NCBI RefSeq assembly: GCF_018531475.1
Contig: NZ_JAHDTG010000150.1
Location: forward strand, 1 to 6,638
Source of the DNA: Pseudonocardia mahuensis
GTDB taxonomy: Bacteria > Actinomycetota > Actinomycetes > Mycobacteriales > Pseudonocardiaceae
Direction: 5' to 3'
Length of the DNA: 6,638 nt
Part shown: piece after piece, positions 1-3,210 of the stretch
How positions within the stretch are numbered: the first letter of the stretch is position 1
Layout of the letters: the number at the start of each line of letters is the position of its first letter
Program-made: the position numbers and the translations under genes
The notes under the pieces: model-generated
What the model was told of the DNA's origin: nothing
What the model saw: the letters and a program-made list of their open reading frames with translations, nothing else
Databases searched by the model: none

Positions 1-385
1 AGCCCGCTCCGGCCCCCGCCACGGCGACGCCGGGCCCGAGCGTCGCGGCGGACGCCCCGGCGGCGATCGCGACGACCACCGCGAACGACGCCCCGGCGCT
101 GACTCCGAGCAGGCCGGGCTCGGCGAGCGGGTTGCGGGCCACCGCCTGCAGGAGCGCGCCGGCCACGCCGAGCGCGGCGCCGACCAGTACCGCGACGACC
201 GTGCGGGGCCAGCGGAGCGAGCCGACGGTGAACACCGCATCGGGGTCGCCGGTGCCGAGCAGCACACGCAGCGCGCGGGCCGGGGTCACGTCACCGGCCC
301 CGAGGGCCAGGCTGGCCAGCATCGCCGCGGCCAGCAGCAGGGCAGCAGGGAGCAGGCCCCGGCGGAGCAGTGCGTCGGTCTCCAC
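1..385 (-). CDS. FecCD-family iron-siderophore ABC transporter permease, N-terminal part (cut by window edge)
   Basis: This is an inner-membrane permease subunit that would move ferric siderophore, delivered by a binding lipoprotein, into the cytoplasm using a separate ATPase. The visible 128 codons show a first hydrophobic helix at about residues 11-30, then the FecCD hallmark: LRWPR at 57-61, a second helix rich in Gly/Ala (GAALGVAGALLQ, 69-80), RNPLAEPGLLG at 84-94 and a third helix starting near 97. FecCD proteins are usually about 330-350 residues, so roughly 60% lies off the left edge. The GTG start at 385-383 is chosen because GAGGAG lies a few bases upstream on the minus strand. It is divergent from the binding-protein gene at 478 and shares the iron-box region with it, so iron repression is likely. 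The transported siderophore cannot be told from sequence. The family call is firm. Confidence 0.93.
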   Translation of the reverse strand, partial: METDALLRRGLLPAALLLAAAMLASLALGAGDVTPARALRVLLGTGDPDAVFTVGSLRWPRTVVAVLVGAALGVAGALLQAVARNPLAEPGLLGVSAGASFAVVVAIAAGASAATLGPGVAVAGAGAG

Positions 386-408
386 GCGTCTCCTCGGGCT
401 CGTCGTTC

Positions 409-438
409 TTGACAATTAGGCGAGCCTGACTTTACCTC
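409..438 (+). promoter_or_regulatory. Candidate sigma-70 promoter of the binding-protein gene
   Basis: A perfect -35 hexamer TTGACA (409-414) is followed 18 bp later by TACCTC (433-438), a weak -10 that keeps only the initial TA. The spacer is occupied almost entirely by the iron box, the arrangement expected of an iron-repressed promoter. Transcription would begin near 445, giving a leader of about 33 nt with a GAGGAAGGA ribosome-binding site at 463-471. The -35 is convincing; the -10 is not. Confidence 0.45.
416..434. promoter_or_regulatory. IdeR/DmdR-type iron box between divergent iron-uptake genes
   Basis: The 19-bp site TTAGGCGAGCCTGACTTTA matches the actinobacterial iron-box consensus TTAGGTTAGGCTAACCTAA at 13 of 19 positions, including an intact TTAGG left half. 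IdeR/DmdR with Fe2+ binds such near-palindromes and represses siderophore uptake genes. The site lies between the permease (start 385, minus) and the binding protein (start 478, plus). It overlaps a TTGACA-led promoter on the plus strand and a possible minus-strand -10 (TAAAGT, 434-429), so one repressor could block both directions. Consensus match and context are seen; regulation is inferred. Confidence 0.8.
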
Positions 439-477
439 TGCATCCGAGGTTTTCCGGAACATGAGGAAGGACACGCC

Positions 478-1428
478 ATGAGGACACGCTCCGCTCGCGG
501 CCGCTCGGCCGCCGTCGGCGGGCTGCTGGCCGCGGCCACGTTGCTGCTGACGGCCTGCGGCGGCGCCGGTGCGACCGATGCGGGCCCGGAGGCCGCGGCG
601 GAGACCCGCACCGTGGCGACGGCGTTCGGGGACATCGCGGTGCCCGCCGCGCCACAGCGGGTCGTGGCGCTCGGCGAGCCGGCACTGGACACCGCGCTCG
701 CACTCGGGGTCGTGCCCGTGGGCACCACGGCGAGCCGCGGCGGCACGGCACCGCCCGCCTACCTCGGCGAGCAGGCGGCATCGGTCCCGGTCGTCGGGAC
801 GGTCAACGAGCCCAACGTGGAGGAGGTGCTCGCCGCGGAGCCCGACCTCGTCCTGGCCGGCACGAACACCACGCGGGAGCAGTACGACGCCCTGTCGAAG
901 ATCGCTCCGACGGTGGCGCCCGCGGCGGCGGCGATGAACGCGTGGCGGGAGCCGCTGCGCACCTACGCGGCCGCGCTCGGACAGTCCGAGGAACTCGACC
1001 GGCAGCTCACCGAGATCGAGCGCCGGGCCGCCGCGGTGCAGCAGGACGGCACGTTCGCGGTCCTGCGCTGGATGCCGGCCGGCCCGGTCGTGATGAACGC
1101 GGGACTGATGCCCGGCACGCTGCTGAGCGCCGGCGGCGCCGCCCCGGTGCAGCCGGCCGCCACCCTCGGTGGCGCCCCGCACAGCGATCCACTGTCGCTG
1201 GAGAACCTCACCCAGGTCGACGCCGACCGGATCTTCATCGCCAGCCTGAACGCCGAGGGCCGCGACGCGCTGGAGGCCGCGCAGCAGCAGCCGGCGTTCA
1301 CCCGCCTCAAGGCCGCGCAGGCGGGTGCGGTGACCAGCGTCGACGGCGGGGTGTGGAGCAGCAGTTCCGGGCCGATCGCCGCCCGGACCGTCGTCGAGGA
1401 CATCGAGCGGGCGGCCGCCGCCGGCTGA
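478..1428 (+). CDS. Iron-siderophore ABC transporter substrate-binding lipoprotein (periplasmic binding protein family)
   Basis: This 316-residue lipoprotein should capture ferric siderophore outside the membrane and hand it to the FecCD permease encoded divergently. The N-terminus has a basic start (MRTRSARGR), a hydrophobic stretch and a lipobox LLTAC at 23-27, so Cys27 should be lipidated after signal-peptidase II cleavage. The mature part follows the class III binding-protein pattern (PF01497, FecB/FepB/FhuD-like): QRVVALGEPALDTALALG at 60-77 for the first strand and helix, then NVEEVLAAEPDLVLAG at 113-128. Length is normal for the family. The ATG at 478 is supported by GAGGAAGGA at 463-471, six bases upstream. 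The shared iron box predicts induction on iron starvation. Ligand identity is not readable from sequence; vitamin B12 or haem binding is a less likely alternative given the iron box. Confidence 0.9.
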   Translation: MRTRSARGRSAAVGGLLAAATLLLTACGGAGATDAGPEAAAETRTVATAFGDIAVPAAPQRVVALGEPALDTALALGVVPVGTTASRGGTAPPAYLGEQAASVPVVGTVNEPNVEEVLAAEPDLVLAGTNTTREQYDALSKIAPTVAPAAAAMNAWREPLRTYAAALGQSEELDRQLTEIERRAAAVQQDGTFAVLRWMPAGPVVMNAGLMPGTLLSAGGAAPVQPAATLGGAPHSDPLSLENLTQVDADRIFIASLNAEGRDALEAAQQQPAFTRLKAAQAGAVTSVDGGVWSSSSGPIAARTVVEDIERAAAAG

Positions 1429-1444
1429 CGCGCCGACGCGCCCG

Positions 1445-1467
1445 GGTCGGACGCGCCGCGGCCGACC
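1445..1467. repeat. Inverted repeat upstream of the MarR gene: candidate operator or terminator
   Basis: GGTCGG (1445-1450) and CCGACC (1462-1467) are perfect inverted arms separated by 11 bp, with an inner CGC/GCG pair that would extend a hairpin. It lies 17 bp after the binding-protein stop and 20 bp before the MarR start codon. It may be the autoregulatory operator typical of MarR genes, or a U-tract-free actinobacterial terminator for the upstream gene. GC-rich intergenic DNA makes such repeats fairly common, so confidence is modest. Confidence 0.4.
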
Positions 1468-1487
1468 TGGGGCACACTCGCCGGACG

Positions 1488-1988
1488 ATGTCCGCTCCGC
1501 TCCCTCCCGACGACCCGCTCGTGTCGGCCCTGCCCGGGGCGCTGGGCCCCTTCTTCCGGCTGATCCGGGCCGCGGTGCGGGCCGACCTGCCCGCGCCCGG
1601 GCTACCCCCGGCGGACGTGGACCTGCTACGCGTCGTGGAACGCCACCCGGGGATCACCGTCGCCGGGGCGGCCGACGTGTTGCGGGTCGCCCCGAACACC
1701 GTCTCGACGCGGGTCCGCTCCCTCGTCGATGCCGGCCTGCTCGAGCGGCGCCGCGGTGACGGCGACCGGCGCCGCGCGAGCCTGCACCTGACCGCGGAGA
1801 CCCGGGCGCGGCTCGACGCGTGGGCCGTGCACCGGGCCGAGGTGCTGGGGGAGGTGCTCGGCCGCCTCGACGCCACGGACCGCGAGGCGCTCGTCGCGGC
1901 CCTCCCGGCGCTCGCCCGGCTGCAGGCGCTGCTCGCCGAGCGGCCGCGGGGTCGCGAGGGCCCTGACCCGACGACCCGCTCGCGATGA
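1488..1988 (+). CDS. MarR-family winged-helix transcriptional regulator
   Basis: This 166-residue cytoplasmic protein is a probable dimeric DNA-binding regulator that responds to a small ligand or oxidant. A first helix (about 10-32) would take part in dimerisation. The winged helix spans about 41-103: helices from PADVDLLRVVERHPGITVAGAADVL, a recognition helix around APNTVSTRVRSLVDAGLL (68-85), and a wing RRRGDGDRRRASLHLT (87-102) with the conserved Asp93-Arg94. The C-terminal helices (104-152) complete the dimer interface. Length matches MarR proteins. No cysteine is present, which argues against an OhrR-type thiol sensor. The ATG at 1488 has no Shine-Dalgarno; CACACT (1473-1478) could be a -10 for a leaderless or nearly leaderless mRNA. 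The frame stays open upstream across the binding-protein gene, but that part is not MarR-like. Its target is unknown; candidates are itself and the genes on either side. Confidence 0.88.
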   Translation: MSAPLPPDDPLVSALPGALGPFFRLIRAAVRADLPAPGLPPADVDLLRVVERHPGITVAGAADVLRVAPNTVSTRVRSLVDAGLLERRRGDGDRRRASLHLTAETRARLDAWAVHRAEVLGEVLGRLDATDREALVAALPALARLQALLAERPRGREGPDPTTRSR

Positions 1989-1996
1989 CCGTGTGA

Positions 1997-2012
1997 GGGC
2001 AACCCCTTGCCC
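1997..2012 (+). terminator. Candidate hairpin terminator after the MarR gene
   Basis: GGGCAA (1997-2002) and TTGCCC (2007-2012) pair perfectly around a CCCC loop, nine bases after the MarR stop. No U-tract follows, which is common in actinobacterial terminators but weakens the call. It would separate the MarR transcript from the stress-type promoter that begins at 2019. An operator role is possible. Confidence 0.45.
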
Positions 2013-2018
2013 GGGTCC

Positions 2019-2045
2019 GGGAACATCCTGATGCGCTGATTCGTC
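2019..2045 (+). promoter_or_regulatory. Candidate ECF-sigma promoter upstream of the small membrane protein
   Basis: GGGAAC (2019-2024) is followed by 17 bp and CGTC (2042-2045). The GGAAC -35 motif and CGTC/CGTT -10 are the pattern recognised by group IV sigma factors such as mycobacterial SigE/SigH and Streptomyces SigR, which need this spacing. Transcription would start near 2052, leaving a ~50-nt leader to the ATG at 2101. The second promoter at 2271 has the same spacing, which strengthens both. Which sigma factor acts is unknown. Confidence 0.45.
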
Positions 2046-2083
2046 CTCTGGGTGGAGACTGGTGGCCGTGGCCGAGATCGACC

Positions 2084-2093
2084 GGGGGGAGAG
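2084..2093 (+). promoter_or_regulatory. Strong ribosome-binding site that sets the small membrane protein start
   Basis: GGGGGAGAGG lies seven bases before the ATG at 2101. It favours that ATG over the in-frame GTG at 2062, which has no Shine-Dalgarno and would add a charged 13-residue extension ahead of the first membrane helix. Confidence 0.7.
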
Positions 2094-2100
2094 GACCGAT

Positions 2101-2268
2101 ATGCTGAAGGTGCTGGGGGTTGTACTCCTCGTGTGGATCGCGTTCTCACTGATCGGCGCGGTCTTCGAGTTCCTGACCTGGGCGGTGGTCATCGGCGGCC
2201 TCGTGTTCCTCGGGGCGGCCGCCTACTCCGCGTTGACCAGCAGGTCCGGTCGTCGGACGATCCGCTGA
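2101..2268 (+). CDS. Small two-helix membrane protein, function unknown
   Basis: This 55-residue protein is nearly all membrane-embedded. The first hydrophobic segment spans about 4-22 (Val-Leu-Gly-rich, Trp12) and the second about 25-45 (LTWAVVIGGLVFLGAAAYSAL), with one acidic residue (Glu23) at the turn. The tail SRSGRRTIR is strongly basic, so by the positive-inside rule both termini should be cytoplasmic. Similar tiny hydrophobic proteins are widespread in actinomycetes and have no defined role. The ATG at 2101 is set by a strong ribosome-binding site. The DUF1232 membrane-protein gene begins 39 bp downstream, and the two are preceded by matching ECF-like promoters, so a shared envelope-stress role is a reasonable inference. 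No enzymatic motif is visible. Confidence 0.7.
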   Translation: MLKVLGVVLLVWIAFSLIGAVFEFLTWAVVIGGLVFLGAAAYSALTSRSGRRTIR

Positions 2269-2270
2269 GC

Positions 2271-2297
2271 GGGAACGCGGCCACCACCGCAGCCGTT
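2271..2297 (+). promoter_or_regulatory. Candidate ECF-sigma promoter upstream of the DUF1232 gene
   Basis: GGGAAC (2271-2276), 17 bp, then CGTT (2294-2297): this is equivalent to GGAAC-N18-GTT, the core of SigR/SigH/SigE-type promoters. It starts three bases after the small membrane protein's stop. Transcription would begin near 2304, only a few bases before the GTG at 2308, implying a nearly leaderless mRNA and making a TTG start at 2296 unlikely. Confidence 0.5.
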
Positions 2298-2307
2298 GAG
2301 AGATGAC

Positions 2308-2679
2308 GTGACTGCGACATTCAGCCCCCGCCGCCTCGCGGCGTTCCGTGCCCTGTGGCGGGCCGTCATACAGGGCCGCCGTCCGGGCGCGCCCGGTCTC
2401 GGAGATCGGCTGCGTGCGCTGCCGCGGATGCTCGGCGGTGCGGCGAGCGGCCGCTACCCGGAGCTGACCCGGGGCCGGCTGGCCCTGTTGGTGCTCGCTG
2501 TCGCCTACCTCGTCTCACCGGTCGACGTGGTGCCGGAGGCGTTCCTCGCCCTGCTCGGGCTGGCCGACGACGCGGTCGTCGCGCTCTGGCTCGGTGGCGC
2601 GTTCTTGGTCGAGACGCAGCGCTTCCTGGACTGGGAGCGCACCCGGCCGGTGATCGTGGAGCAGGCTCCGCCGGCCTGA
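2308..2679 (+). CDS. DUF1232 (YkvA-type) membrane protein
   Basis: This 123-residue protein carries the DUF1232 signature AYLVSPVDVVPEAFLALLGLADD at about 66-88: the family pattern of Tyr, Ser-Pro-x-Asp, Pro and a following Asp-Asp pair, lying between two hydrophobic stretches (58-75 and 78-101). The first ~55 residues are basic and amphipathic (FRALWRAVIQGRR), probably at the cytoplasmic membrane face. The biochemical role of DUF1232 is not established. I chose the GTG at 2308 because GAGAG lies five bases upstream and because the candidate ECF promoter would start transcription just before it; the TTG at 2296 would add four residues. The gene follows the 55-residue membrane protein by 39 bp and could be read from its promoter as well. 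The family call is firm; the start is less so. Confidence 0.83.
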   Translation: MTATFSPRRLAAFRALWRAVIQGRRPGAPGLGDRLRALPRMLGGAASGRYPELTRGRLALLVLAVAYLVSPVDVVPEAFLALLGLADDAVVALWLGGAFLVETQRFLDWERTRPVIVEQAPPA

Positions 2680-2709
2680 CCGGGCATTCTCCTGCGGGGA
2701 ACAGGTCCG

Positions 2710-2738
2710 TTGGCGGCGGCGCCCGCGCTGCCTAGCGT
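2710..2738 (+). promoter_or_regulatory. Candidate sigma-70 promoter giving a leaderless tautomerase mRNA
   Basis: TTGGCG (2710-2715), a 17-bp spacer and TAGCGT (2733-2738, matching TANNNT) form a well-spaced promoter. The expected start point falls at or beside the A of the ATG at 2746. No Shine-Dalgarno is present before that ATG, which agrees with leaderless translation, common in actinobacteria. Confidence 0.5.
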
Positions 2739-2745
2739 GACCGGC

Positions 2746-3186
2746 ATGCCCATCGTCACCGTCCACCTCGTCGAGGGCCAGCACACGCGCGAGCAGCACG
2801 AGCGGCTGCTGACCGAGCTCAGCGCCCGCTATGCCGACGTGCTCGACTCCCCGATCGAGCGGGTCCGGGCGCTGATCACGCTGCACGGGCCCCAGGAATG
2901 GGTCACCGCCGGCGTGCCCGCGTCCGTCGCTGCGGCCCCGGCGCCGTACTTCACCGCGCTCGTGCTGGAGGGCCGGCCGCCGGAGCAGCGGCACCGCCTG
3001 CTCACCGAGTTCACCGACATCATCGTCGAGGTGCTGGGCGTCGAGCGCGGTGCCGTGCGCGGGCGGATCATCCGGATCGACCCGGACGACTGGGGGATCG
3101 GCGGGGTGCCGGCCGGCGCGGCCCGGCGGGCGGAGATCGAGGCCCGTGCGAGCCGTTCTGCTGGAGGGTCTCGCGTGCCATCATGA
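2746..3186 (+). CDS. Fused two-unit 4-oxalocrotonate-tautomerase-family protein
   Basis: The 146-residue protein is an internal duplication of the ~60-residue 4-OT beta-alpha-beta unit. Unit 1 begins at Pro2 (PIVTVHLVEG), exposed as the N-terminal catalytic proline once Met is removed. Unit 2 begins at Pro67 (PYFTALVLEGR). Both share EG, a Q-x-H-x-RLLTE helix start and a GVPA end. Against classical 4-OT, unit 2 keeps the positions of Pro1, Arg11 (Arg77) and Arg39 (Arg105), with Trp116 where 4-OT has Phe50. Unit 1 has Gln12 at the Arg11 position, Arg41 and Trp52. Fused members such as cis-CaaD have similar length (~149). The substrate is unknown; keto-enol tautomerisation or a related hydratase/dehalogenase reaction is possible. 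The ATG at 2746 is fixed by the catalytic proline. The ABC exporter begins 24 bp downstream, probably on the same transcript. Confidence 0.85.
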   Translation: MPIVTVHLVEGQHTREQHERLLTELSARYADVLDSPIERVRALITLHGPQEWVTAGVPASVAAAPAPYFTALVLEGRPPEQRHRLLTEFTDIIVEVLGVERGAVRGRIIRIDPDDWGIGGVPAGAARRAEIEARASRSAGGSRVPS

Positions 3187-3210
3187 GGGGCCGGACCCCG
3201 GGGGGTGGGG

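Noticed and set aside
461..481. Six-codon mini-ORF (MRKDTP) whose stop overlaps the binding-protein start codon.
   Set aside because: It coincides with the ribosome-binding site and has none of its own, so a leader peptide is not supported.
286..1182. Minus-strand 298-codon open frame covering the binding-protein gene.
   Set aside because: A shadow frame. Its end overlaps the real permease N-terminus in a different frame, and its translation has no recognisable domain.
942..1487. In-frame upstream extension of the MarR gene across the end of the binding-protein gene.
   Set aside because: The extension is Arg/Gly/Ala-rich with no domain and overlaps a well-supported gene in another frame; the MarR fold is complete from 1488.
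1506..1982. Exact 16-bp direct repeat CCCGACGACCCGCTCG at 1506-1521 and 1967-1982, at both ends of the MarR gene.
   Set aside because: It is read in different frames, is made of common high-GC codons, and lacks insertion-sequence or attachment-site features; chance is the simplest explanation, though the placement is curious.
2062..2100. GTG at 2062 as the start of the small membrane protein (68 residues).
   Set aside because: It has no Shine-Dalgarno and adds a charged extension, while ATG 2101 has a strong, well-spaced one.
2697..2723. A third GGGAAC (2697-2702) upstream of the tautomerase, as another ECF promoter.
   Set aside because: At the 17-bp spacing the -10 position reads CGCC rather than CGTC or CGTT. 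The sigma-70-like site at 2710-2738 fits the start better.
3195..3206. ACCCC-GG-GGGGT inverted repeat that could hide the exporter's ribosome-binding site.
   Set aside because: The two-base gap is too small for a normal hairpin loop, and the repeat is explained by a G-rich ribosome-binding stretch.
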